Assembly (NCBI RefSeq): GCF_964340395.1
Contig: NC_135550.1
Span: forward strand, 9,452,864-9,516,863
DNA from: Glandiceps talaboti
Lineage: Eukaryota > Hemichordata > Enteropneusta > Spengelidae
Direction: 5' to 3'
Length of the DNA stretch: 64,000 nt
In this document: in pieces, positions 25,673 through 36,542 of the stretch
Position numbering within the stretch: position 1 is the first letter of the stretch
How the letters are laid out: every line of letters starts with the position of its first letter
Made by a program: the position numbers and the translations under genes
Notes under the pieces: generated by a model
Seen by the model: the letters and a program-made list of their open reading frames with translations, nothing else
Told to the model about the DNA's origin: nothing
The model's database searches: none

Positions 25673-28085
25673 CTTTCCCCTCTTTCCAAAATTTGTAACG
25701 CCCTCGTTACAGACTAAAATATCTAAAAAAATAATTTACCCTTCATAAATGAAAATTGAAAAGAGAAGTAATCAATGCTTTTTCGTATGTCGTGTTAGAA
25801 ATGTAAAATTTATACGACCCTTGAAAACTAAGATTGCTAAAATCTCAAATTCCGAACCAGATATACTTGTTTCGTCAACATGTACTTTAATGAATAAATG
25901 ACATCAAAGAGAGACATCACAGATAATTAGAAAATTGAATCGTAGAATAATTATATCCTGAGTTGGCTATTGAATTGTGTACTTCTCAATCACATCACAA
26001 ACATACGTTCGACTGGCCAGTCTTTTTCAATCATTCACACAATCATACTGATAGATATGACCATCCATAACGTACTGTTCGGGCCCCCTCTATTTTCATT
26101 AACACTACCAGACAAGTACAGTCATCAATAGAATTCTCAGGTCTAAAGAACTTTGCTAGGAATATTATATCTGCAGCATTTAAAAGTTGAACATAAAGAA
26201 ATATAAATAGGAGAATGTTTTAATGTTGACCAAGTTATACCCGATTCATCGTGTACATAACTAAATTATAACATAAGTATTCCTATCTGAAAGGAATGTA
26301 GGTATCTGTCTCGTAAAATCAAATGATGACATTAAATATCTATGCTATGAATAAATATTAACTCTTAAATATTTCATCACGCCAATATTGAAAATTGTCA
26401 CTGACAAATGGTCAGCATGCCATATTCGTGATCATATTCCAAATTGAATCTTTAACTGCAGACGAAATCAATATTATGAAAAAAAATGGTGTAGCATAAA
26501 AGTGTGTGTCAGTGACGTCGTCTTTGTTTAGTGAAGTCAAAATTAACCAGTCAATGTTATTCAAGTAATCTAAGTCTAGTAACTTGTGATTTCACCCTGA
26601 TATCAGCTATCAAGAACACTGACCTAAATGTATTGTCTTACAGCTATCCTTAAGTTACACTAACTAATCAGCTGTTACAGTCATCAAGAGAAGTCAGTTG
26701 CACCAACACCATCATTGTCGTGTAAGAAACCCTACGTCATTATTTAAACATTACAGGCATCTTAGCTGTTCATCCATGTTTAAAATTTGACATCTTCAGT
26801 ATGTTAACGACTTGTACAGAACTATTAAGACCATTAATATTAATCCAATAAGTCAATTTAGTTTTCATTACAAGTAACCTGATTGACCATAAGTAGGTTG
26901 GCAATTTTCTCATTGCAATTCAATATACCCTTTGAATCAATACCACTAGAAATTATGCACGCAGCTCAAGTAATAATGGTCCTTTCTGAGGAATTTCATA
27001 AATTCTTGCGGAATTTGAAAGGAAATTTGTATAGACATTAACACAGCTCATTTCGGTCGGATCTCTGTTTTACACCCAATTCGAATTCAAATAGTTATCT
27101 TGTACAGCAGATTCAATAAAATACTATATCAATTTGGTTCCTTCCTTTACCATAGGAACCTTACATCACAAAATCAGACTCAACGTGTGAGCAACGCATT
27201 TATCTGTAGCGTTTTCGGCTCACTACAACTCAGAGTCAACAAAACTTCGAGGAGTTTCCAATACTCCATACTTCAAGAAATATTCTTATTAAAACTAAAA
27301 TTTCTCCATAGATAAATCAATAATATTCTTTCTGCTTGTACGCGACCATTGAGATGTAAAACAGCATCACTGAAATGGTTGTGGTAAGAAAATAGATTCC
27401 AAGAATTGTTCGTCGTCAAACTAAATCGAGCATACAATCATTATTATTTCTTACACATGTCTCTCATGATTAGCTTTGTACACACAGTAACAAACTCGCT
27501 GATCGTGAATAGAAATGAATTCGCGCAATAATAATAATGTCAATCTTTAAAAAAAAATTACTACCGTATGATTAATGAGTTCTTTGTCCGTCAAAAGTCT
27601 TAAATATGTAGTTCACATGCGAACTGCTTCGGTCTGCATCAGCGTCCGATACGCGATATCTCCAATCGCCTGTCAGCTGGTCGCGTTGATGGCTTCACTT
27701 CAAAGTTTGTCATAGTCTTTATCGTTGTCTCTCGTTATTCAAAATTCCACGCTTTCAGACACATTCTCTCCTTCTGCAATGTTATATTCCGTTACTGCAA
27801 TGTTATCAGTTCTAGTTCGTGTAGCATTCCCACCATTGGAACATAATCGTTAAAGTTTCCTTTCGAAAAGTTCTTGAATCTTCTTCGCATCTTTTTTTGT
27901 ACAAACTTTTTCTTCTCGTGCAAGGCCAGATTTCCATCATTGTTTCTTCGTTACAGTGTTAATTTGTTTTACTCACCCAGCGGGGTTGTGTTTTTCTTCT
28001 TAAAGGTTGTCGGTAAGTCTTCGTAAGGTTCAAACTTGGTTCATTATACACACAAATGGTTCTTCAAGCCCCTGATCGCCACCAA

Positions 28086-28671
28086 TATTACTACTTATCT
28101 TCGCACAAAGCTGATAGACCAAGTAATAACGCCCGAATCACTCTCATATCTCATATCCGACTCAACTTCTGTATGTACGTACCAGGATCACACTTGAACT
28201 TTAAAGGGAATTAGCTCAGACTACACACAGTGTTTAAAGATCTACACTCGAGACGAAGGCAAACACCCAGCATAGTGCCTCGTTCATTGACTTCCCGCGA
28301 AGCCAAGTCTCTTACCAAAATCTGAAGTGAAGTGCCTGTTCCCAGTGTGCTTTATTGTGACGTCCTTAAAGTCTAAATATACATAACACATGGCCAATGG
28401 CCAAATAATTAATGCAATCCATTTACAGTTTTCATGGGCGTTTTTAATGCCCTAAAAGTAATTTTAAAACATTGATGAATGATCACTATGAATCCTAGAT
28501 ATTTATGAAATGCAGACCGTCGTCTCATGTATTCGAGTATGCTTGGAATCCTGTGTGGTCTAAATCCGATATCCTTGAGACAGCTATCTATTGACCTTTC
28601 AGTCAAACTAGGCCATGCGATGTTGTTAAAATATTCAGTTTACTGAAAATATAAATGTGTCATCTGTGACA
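28086..28671 (-). repeat. LTR 2 of tandem element (shared middle LTR)
   Basis: Middle copy of the 586-bp LTR, serving both units. On its plus-strand left side lies CCTGATCGCCACCAA, the primer-binding site read in plus orientation. Confidence 0.85.
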
Positions 28672-31084
28672 CTTTCCCCTCTTTCCAAAATTTGTAACGC
28701 CCTCGTTACAGACTAAAATATCTAAAAAAATAATTTACCCTTCATAAATGAAAATTGAAAAGAGAAGTAATCAATGCTTTTTCGTATGTCGTGTTAGAAA
28801 TGTAAAATTTATACGACCCTTGAAAACTAAGATTGCTAAAATCTCAAATTCCGAACCAGATATACTTGTTTCGTCAACATGTACTTTAATGAATAAATGA
28901 CATCAAAGAGAGACATCACAGATAATTAGAAAATTGAATCGTAGAATAATTATATCCTGAGTTGGCTATTGAATTGTGTACTTCTCAATCACATCACAAA
29001 CATACGTTCGACTGGCCAGTCTTTTTCAATCATTCACACAATCATACTGATAGATATGACCATCCATAACGTACTGTTCGGGCCCCCTCTATTTTCATTA
29101 ACACTACCAGACAAGTACAGTCATCAATAGAATTCTCAGGTCTAAAGAACTTTGCTAGGAATATTATATCTGCAGCATTTAAAAGTTGAACATAAAGAAA
29201 TATAAATAGGAGAATGTTTTAATGTTGACCAAGTTATACCCGATTCATCGTGTACATAACTAAATTATAACATAAGTATTCCTATCTGAAAGGAATGTAG
29301 GTATCTGTCTCGTAAAATCAAATGATGACATTAAATATCTATGCTATGAATAAATATTAACTCTTAAATATTTCATCACGCCAATATTGAAAATTGTCAC
29401 TGACAAATGGTCAGCATGCCATATTCGTGATCATATTCCAAATTGAATCTTTAACTGCAGACGAAATCAATATTATGAAAAAAAATGGTGTAGCATAAAA
29501 GTGTGTGTCAGTGACGTCGTCTTTGTTTAGTGAAGTCAAAATTAACCAGTCAATGTTATTCAAGTAATCTAAGTCTAGTAACTTGTGATTTCACCCTGAT
29601 ATCAGCTATCAAGAACACTGACCTAAATGTATTGTCTTACAGCTATCCTTAAGTTACACTAACTAATCAGCTGTTACAGTCATCAAGAGAAGTCAGTTGC
29701 ACCAACACCATCATTGTCGTGTAAGAAACCCTACGTCATTATTTAAACATTACAGGCATCTTAGCTGTTCATCCATGTTTAAAATTTGACATCTTCAGTA
29801 TGTTAACGACTTGTACAGAACTATTAAGACCATTAATATTAATCCAATAAGTCAATTTAGTTTTCATTACAAGTAACCTGATTGACCATAAGTAGGTTGG
29901 CAATTTTCTCATTGCAATTCAATATACCCTTTGAATCAATACCACTAGAAATTATGCACGCAGCTCAAGTAATAATGGTCCTTTCTGAGGAATTTCATAA
30001 ATTCTTGCGGAATTTGAAAGGAAATTTGTATAGACATTAACACAGCTCATTTCGGTCGGATCTCTGTTTTACACCCAATTCGAATTCAAATAGTTATCTT
30101 GTACAGCAGATTCAATAAAATACTATATCAATTTGGTTCCTTCCTTTACCATAGGAACCTTACATCACAAAATCAGACTCAACGTGTGAGCAACGCATTT
30201 ATCTGTAGCGTTTTCGGCTCACTACAACTCAGAGTCAACAAAACTTCGAGGAGTTTCCAATACTCCATACTTCAAGAAATATTCTTATTAAAACTAAAAT
30301 TTCTCCATAGATAAATCAATAATATTCTTTCTGCTTGTACGCGACCATTGAGATGTAAAACAGCATCACTGAAATGGTTGTGGTAAGAAAATAGATTCCA
30401 AGAATTGTTCGTCGTCAAACTAAATCGAGCATACAATCATTATTATTTCTTACACATGTCTCTCATGATTAGCTTTGTACACACAGTAACAAACTCGCTG
30501 ATCGTGAATAGAAATGAATTCGCGCAATAATAATAATGTCAATCTTTAAAAAAAAATTACTACCGTATGATTAATGAGTTCTTTGTCCGTCAAAAGTCTT
30601 AAATATGTAGTTCACATGCGAACTGCTTCGGTCTGCATCAGCGTCCGATACGCGATATCTCCAATCGCCTGTCAGCTGGTCGCGTTGATGGCTTCACTTC
30701 AAAGTTTGTCATAGTCTTTATCGTTGTCTCTCGTTATTCAAAATTCCACGCTTTCAGACACATTCTCTCCTTCTGCAATGTTATATTCCGTTACTGCAAT
30801 GTTATCAGTTCTAGTTCGTGTAGCATTCCCACCATTGGAACATAATCGTTAAAGTTTCCTTTCGAAAAGTTCTTGAATCTTCTTCGCATCTTTTTTTGTA
30901 CAAACTTTTTCTTCTCGTGCAAGGCCAGATTTCCATCATTGTTTCTTCGTTACAGTGTTAATTTGTTTTACTCACCCAGCGGGGTTGTGTTTTTCTTCTT
31001 AAAGGTTGTCGGTAAGTCTTCGTAAGGTTCAAACTTGGTTCATTATACACACAAATGGTTCTTCAAGCCCCTGATCGCCACCAA

Positions 31085-31670
31085 TATTACTACTTATCTT
31101 CGCACAAAGCTGATAGACCAAGTAATAACGCCCGAATCACTCTCATATCTCATATCCGACTCAACTTCTGTATGTACGTACCAGGATCACACTTGAACTT
31201 TAAAGGGAATTAGCTCAGACTACACACAGTGTTTAAAGATCTACACTCGAGACGAAGGCAAACACCCAGCATAGTGCCTCGTTCATTGACTTCCCGCGAA
31301 GCCAAGTCTCTTACCAAAATCTGAAGTGAAGTGCCTGTTCCCAGTGTGCTTTATTGTGACGTCCTTAAAGTCTAAATATACATAACACATGGCCAATGGC
31401 CAAATAATTAATGCAATCCATTTACAGTTTTCATGGGCGTTTTTAATGCCCTAAAAGTAATTTTAAAACATTGATGAATGATCACTATGAATCCTAGATA
31501 TTTATGAAATGCAGACCGTCGTCTCATGTATTCGAGTATGCTTGGAATCCTGTGTGGTCTAAATCCGATATCCTTGAGACAGCTATCTATTGACCTTTCA
31601 GTCAAACTAGGCCATGCGATGTTGTTAAAATATTCAGTTTACTGAAAATATAAATGTGTCATCTGTGACA
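31085..31670 (-). repeat. LTR 3 of tandem element (5' LTR)
   Basis: Outermost 586-bp copy. Homology to the other two stops exactly after ATCTGTGACA (31670), which defines the element boundary. Confidence 0.85.
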
Positions 31671-32189
31671 GTAGTATGTTTATTTTTATAAGTGAGAATG
31701 TGTTGGCGTTTTCTTGAAATTGTTGTTTATGAGGCGCATAATACCTCAAAATGTGATGATTTAAGTTTTCTTGTTCAGCAGGTTGCAGACCCAAATTACG
31801 CAGACAAGACGATGTACGATGCATGGCTTTAAAAAAATCCCGACGACGATTATAACATTCCGTAGTAAGCTGACAATATAATTGCCATAACATGACAGTT
31901 GGCAAAAAATATAATTTTATCTTCCTATCTTGTTCGGAATGTGATGAAAATGTTTAGCTTCAGACTGGTAAAATGATTTGATTAATTGATTGATTTAATG
32001 ATTTATTGATTGATTTAATGATTTTTTTATTGATTGATTTAAAAAAATATATATTTGGTTTTCGAATATAAAGACTGAAATATCGCGTGACTGCAAAATA
32101 TCACATGATTTCGTAACATCATTACACAGCCACGTCGCAATTCTGATAAAAATGATGTTAAGCAATCACGCGAGATTTTGCAATCACGC
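31671..32189. other. Peptidase intron sequence with ATTGATTGATT repeats
   Basis: The flank of the LTR array contains imperfect ATTGATTGATTTAATG repeats (31980-32045). An 88-codon minus-strand open frame (31639-31905) starts outside the LTR and ends inside it; I do not recognise it. Confidence 0.4.
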
Positions 32190-32469
32190 GAGAATTCAGT
32201 CTTTTTATTCGCCAATCGATAAATAAATGACAATCGAAATTACGACTTTACCAGTCTAGTTCAGATTATACGAAATTTTGTGAAATGAGAAGTTTTGACT
32301 CAATGTAGTTTTTCCCTTTGGGTTTTAAGTAGGCTTAATTGTTCATATAAAAAAACCACAGTCGATGTGATGCATAATAAATAAACATTTAGCCCACCCC
32401 CAAAAAATCTGAAGAAACAATATTCCCCTTTTTTTAGCTTGATGAGAAACCTTCCATCAAAGACATCCA
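32190..32469 (+). repeat. Duplicated block with possible exon f, copy 1
   Basis: Nearly identical to 45221-45500. Both copies contain a polypyrimidine-AG acceptor followed by CTTGATGAGAAACCTTCCAT (32438 here), open as LDEKPSIK. The family does have a short exon here, in phase with exon e, but no good donor follows in either copy and the second copy has an extra A. Homology to the ZNF-B block starts right after this point (about 32470). Confidence 0.5.
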
Positions 32470-33134
32470 AATTTACATGTATGTAACCAAAGTGATGGGG
32501 GTTTCTCTGATTTCCATGATCCTATCAGATCATGCTTTGACAGACGTAAAATCATATTGTCTGACGTTAGTAATGAGACTAATATCGACTGTATGTAGTC
32601 TTTTTAGACAGACAAGGCCATTTACTTTGAAGCTATTCGAAGTAACCAATAGCATTCAACAACGAAGAACAGAACATCTGCAGGTGTGGATCAGTGGAAA
32701 ATTCTATAGAAATTATCTAAGAATAATTGCACACATGTTGTGTAACTTTTTTCAAATAGTTTCATGTCAAGAGGATTATTCCCACAGGAACACGGGTTTA
32801 TAGGGGTATGGTATCTCCTATGATCAAGAAGAGCTACCGAAATGAAATCCTTGTAGCTAGGATTTTTTGTTAACACACTGTAAAACTAGACTCCCAGTTT
32901 AATAAATATAGGTTTAATAAGTATAACCAAATTATTGACCTGCAATTAGAATAGAAACAGCGAAGCATAACAAACCCCCAAGAGTACAAATACCCCCGAG
33001 TGCTCTCACACTGGAACTGACGTGGCATGGGGTTCATATGTTGTCTGAAATGGCATGGAAGTCTTTCCACACACATTACATTTATATGGCTTCTCACAAG
33101 TTGTGTTCAGTCAGGTGTCCTATGCGAGCGAAAG

Positions 33135-33956
33135 TCATTCCACAGACTTCACACATTTATAAGGCTTCTCACCAGTATGGGTTCTTGTGTGTTCAGTGAG
33201 ATGTCCTTTCTGTGTGAAAGTCTTTCCACACGCATCACATTTATATGGCTTCTCACCAGTATGAATTCTCATGTGTACAGTCAGCTGTCCTTTGGAAGTG
33301 AAAGTCTTTCCACACACGTCACATTTATATGGCTTCTCACCAGTATGAATTCTCATGTGTACAGTCAGCTGTCCTTTGGAAGTGAAAGTCTTTCCACACA
33401 CGTCACATTTATATGGCTTCTCACCAGTATGAATTCTCGTGTGTTCAGTGAGGTGTTGTTTGAAAGTGAAAGTCATTCCACAGATTTCACATTTATATGG
33501 CTTCCCACCATTATGGATTCGTGTGTGTTGAATCAGATGTCCTTTGTTGGTGAATGTTTTTCCACACACGTCACATTTGTATGGCTTCTCGCCAGTATGA
33601 ATTCTCATGTGTACAGTCAGCTGTCCTTTGGAAGTGAAAGTCTTTCCACACACGTCACATTTATATGGCTTATCACCAGTATGAATTCTCATGTGTACAG
33701 TCAGCTGTCCTTTGGAAGTGAAAGTCTTTCCACACACGTCACATTTATATGGCTTCTCACCAGTATGAATTCTCATGTGTACAGTCAGCTGTCCTTTGGA
33801 AGTGGAAGTCTTTCCACACACGTCACATTTGTATGGCTTTTCACCAGTATGGATTATCAGGTGTTTAGTCAGATAATCTTTGCGAGTGAAAGTCTTTCCA
33901 CATACATCGCATTCATATGGCTTCTCACCAGTATGAATTCGTGTGTGTTTAGTCAT
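33135..33956 (-). CDS. ZNF-A: nine-finger C2H2 zinc-finger protein (3' exon)
   Basis: The 273-codon minus-strand open frame is almost entirely Krüppel-type fingers (CX2C-X12-HX3H, 28-residue period, TGEKPYKC linkers). Five of the nine share the helix SKGQLTV; others carry NKGHLIQ, FKQHLTE, QKGHLTE and RKDYLTK. Fingers are near-identical at DNA level, a sign of recent unit duplication. The ATG lies in a finger tail, with a stop two codons upstream and decayed fingers up to 34215, so this is the 3' coding exon or a trimmed remnant. The C-terminus is cut after YKC by a 2-bp GT insertion that gives VKSVE and a stop; two broken fingers follow (33020-33134). Likely a nuclear DNA-binding protein. 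Confidence 0.85.
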   Translation of the reverse strand: MTKHTRIHTGEKPYECDVCGKTFTRKDYLTKHLIIHTGEKPYKCDVCGKTSTSKGQLTVHMRIHTGEKPYKCDVCGKTFTSKGQLTVHMRIHTGDKPYKCDVCGKTFTSKGQLTVHMRIHTGEKPYKCDVCGKTFTNKGHLIQHTRIHNGGKPYKCEICGMTFTFKQHLTEHTRIHTGEKPYKCDVCGKTFTSKGQLTVHMRIHTGEKPYKCDVCGKTFTSKGQLTVHMRIHTGEKPYKCDACGKTFTQKGHLTEHTRTHTGEKPYKCVKSVE

Positions 33957-34215
33957 CGCTTAATTACAAACGAATATCTTTACACACACTTTATATTTGT
34001 ATGGCTTGTCACCAGGTAAAGTCGCTATTGACCAGAAAGAGTCTCGTCAAACTACTGACACTGATATGGTTTCTCACCAGAATGAATTGGTTAACGTTGT
34101 TCTCCTTTCCTTTCCGAACGAGTGTCTTTTTTCTAGACACTTCGCGATTGGTATGGCTTCTCACCAGTGCTGTGTTGTGTCAGCGTTTCTATTATTTTAC
34201 AACGTGAGTTTGTTG
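33957..34215 (-). pseudogene. Decayed 5' fingers of ZNF-A
   Basis: On the minus strand, linker remnants (SGEKPYQ near 34150, a broken copy near 34010) occur with stops between them. The same decayed block lies above ZNF-B (59086-59330), so the decay predates the segmental duplication. Confidence 0.65.
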
Positions 34216-34446
34216 TAATTAGGTTTGTAAGTTGCACTCTGTAAGAGATAAAGTACACACAGAGGAGTGAGTAGAGTAAGACCGAATAGAATTCTTGTAA
34301 TTATGTTACCTTGAAGTCTTCAAAATGAAGATGAATCTGTGAATGGGAAATTGATATTCATTTACATTTTAATAAAACAAATTGAATATCCTTTTTACCT
34401 CCCGTAAGGGTACGGGAGGTATTGAAAGGGGAAGGTGTGTCTGTCC

Positions 34447-34484
<38 letters not shown>

Positions 34485-34981
34485 GTCATCATTTTCTAAA
34501 AATCGGCTGGCTCAATTGTAATGAAATTTGGAATATATAATCTTTAGGGTAATAGCTAGAACTGATTAGGTTTTGAGCCAGATCTGTTAATGTTTAATGA
34601 GAGAAATTTGCATATTAATGAAATCAACTAATTACGCAATATCTTAAGACTGCATACTTCAATTTCAATATAATTTAGTACATTCGTTTGTCCTATAAAA
34701 TTTGTTGATGTATCTTACGGCGTTAATGAATAATTTGCATAATTAATTATTTTTGGTAACTAGGCTATATCTTAAGAATACATACTTCAAATTCAACATA
34801 ATTTAGTACATACGTTAACCATAAGAAAACACATACGTCCTATCAAGTTTGTTGATGCACCGTACAGTGTTAATGAATAATTTGCATAATTAATGATTTT
34901 CGGTAATTAGGCTATATCTTAAGAATACATACTTCAATTCCAATATAATTCAGTACACACGTTAACCATAACAATCACATA

Positions 34982-35258
34982 TGTTGTATGAACGGTTTCC
35001 AGTGCCCCTCTGGAAACCGTACTATAGCAATAATGGAACAAACCATCAGGACGCCATCAACGATGGAGGACTGACTGGTATATAAACGTATCACCCTGGA
35101 AAATCCCGTAGGACGGATTATAGAAAGTGTGGATGCAAGTCATACCAAATCGTATACTAAAGCCTGCATCTACACAGCCACATCGCAGAGACAGAGTTGT
35201 CAAGCCTGACGTTAGTCAGTTCAGGTAAGACAACATAACCTCGGCACTGATTACAACA
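34982..35258 (+). repeat. 5' LTR of TatD-carrying element
   Basis: 277 bp. Contains a perfect 11-bp hairpin (arm ACGGTTTCCAG, 7-nt loop; 34992-35020) and a TATATAAA box at 35079-35086, which would make it a Pol II promoter with transcription starting shortly after. Confidence 0.9.
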
Positions 35259-36542
35259 ATTGGCGTAGTCGGCCTCCCGTATCTGAGCGGTCACTCAGAA
35301 TTTTGCAAACTTTTAGTTGTGGTAAACTTCTTTGTACTGGGGTGGGAACGTCATCTTGATTGACATTTGAAGGAGGGGCCAAACAAAAAGTCAAACTCCG
35401 GGTGGCTCCACACTAGTGCACAGAGAATTACCAGTTTTCATTTACAATTGTTTGGTGTTGTATATTTCTGTTAGTGGACCTCGTATTTTGTGATTTTCAA
35501 AGTGTCTTGTCAATTTCAGTTTCCATGTGGTCGTTAATTTATGCATAGCGTCCGTTCCACCTGTTAGTGGGTACGAAACTGAAAATTGGGGCAAAGTCAG
35601 TTTAACGCTGTGTAGTTCTTATCTGTTCTTCGTTTTTTGGTCCTAAAAAATTCTACAAATAGTTGGTGTATAGGACAGTTTTATTTTCGTTGAAACCGTT
35701 TTGTAAATTAGAGTTCATAGTAATTTTTTTTGTGTGGTGACACGGATTTGTGGGGTAGAGCTTACCAATTGGGCAGGCCCCTACAAAGTGCACCACGCGT
35801 TCGAATTAGTTAGGGACTACAATTTTTTTTGTGTGGTGTTGCCAAGTCGTGGGGTAGAGCTTAAATAATAGGCCGACCCCTACGCGAGAGCACACCACGC
35901 CTTCAATTTATAAAGTAGGTTTAGTAATTTTTTTTGTGTGGTGCAGCCAAGTCGTGGGCCAGCTTTACAAAATAAAGCACACCCTACGCGAGGGCGCACC
36001 ACGCCTTTGAGTAAAATACGTGTATGTAGGCATAGCTAGGTTAGATAAAATTTGTGTTAAGGAATTAGAGTGTGAACACCAGCTAGTGGAAACAAAATAG
36101 AAAAATAGTAAATTTCAAATAACTTATAAAAAGGCTAGGAACCTAGACTGAAGGTCTGCAAGGTGTTGCTGACTTTGGATTAAAAACCCCAGATTATTTG
36201 TTGTATCTTCGGTACGGGACAGGGGACACAATAGTTATTGTATACACTGTTCCGTATTAGTTGTGCAAGTTATAATTCCACAAGTCACTGGGAAATATCA
36301 ATTTCTATTTTGCGAGTACAGTAGGAGATAGAAAGAGTATTTATTGTACCTCTGTTGAATATTAGTACCCACTTAGAAAATACCCTTGCATATTTCCATA
36401 TACTAATTGTATATTGTCGCGTACACGTTTAAACACGTCTCAACTCTAGAAGATAGTTTTACTGTTAACTATTGTTGTGTTGTACAAGGCAGTTAACTTA
36501 CCATAGCACAAGCAGGGTAAGTTATTAGTTCTAAGGTGAGAT
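35259..36542 (+). other. Primer-binding site and leader with three ~100-bp repeats
   Basis: ATTGGCGTAGTCGG directly follows the LTR and is the likely tRNA primer site. The leader has three tandem units starting AATTTTTTTTGTGTGGTG (about 35722, 35821, 35927), each with GTCGTGGG-type, CCCCTACG and GCACCACGC blocks. No ORF of note. Such a leader may carry packaging or translation signals (inference). Confidence 0.65.

Larger units (their letters stand above)
25087..31670 (-). mobile_element. Tandem non-coding LTR retrotransposon (LTR-int-LTR-int-LTR)
   Basis: Period 2999 bp: three 586-bp LTRs (25087-25672, 28086-28671, 31085-31670) separated by two 2413-bp interiors. On the minus strand each LTR begins TGTCACAG. 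The polypurine tract GGAAAGAGGGGAAAG (25687-25673) abuts the LTR start, and a primer-binding-like TGGTGGCGATCAGGGG follows the LTR end (28084 downward), so the element is minus-oriented. The interior has no gag, protease, polymerase or integrase, so it is a non-autonomous LARD/TRIM-like element. By eye the units are identical except for two bases near the left edge of the first LTR. Recombination between LTRs would give this form; an assembly stutter is the alternative. Confidence 0.85.
32470..34391 (-). repeat. Segmental duplication block X (ZNF-A), left part
   Basis: Near-identical to 55376-55525 plus 57578-59515. Block Y differs by a 2049-bp transposon (55529-57577) and by rearranged finger order. 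The right part of block X continues at 41760-43690 beyond the nested transposons. Confidence 0.85.

Noticed and set aside
27100-27315. 71-codon plus-strand ORF, repeated at 30099-30314, and the 65-codon minus-strand ORF repeated three times
   Set aside because: Repetition only reflects the 2,999-bp tandem LTR element; no Gag or Pol similarity.
31639-31905. 88-codon minus-strand ORF at the edge of the LTR array
   Set aside because: Crosses the LTR boundary and matches no known protein by eye; treated as unsupported.
32477-32803. 108-codon plus-strand ORF present in both blocks X and Y
   Set aside because: Its duplication follows from the segmental duplication; it is interrupted by the transposon in Y and has no domain.
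33027-34019. 330-codon plus-strand open frame with [13 protein letters not shown]-type repeats
   Set aside because: It is the antisense of the ZNF-A finger array. The 28-residue period comes from the fingers, and similar antisense frames occur over ZNF-B (58141-59148) and ZNF-C (50967-51326, 51555-51953).
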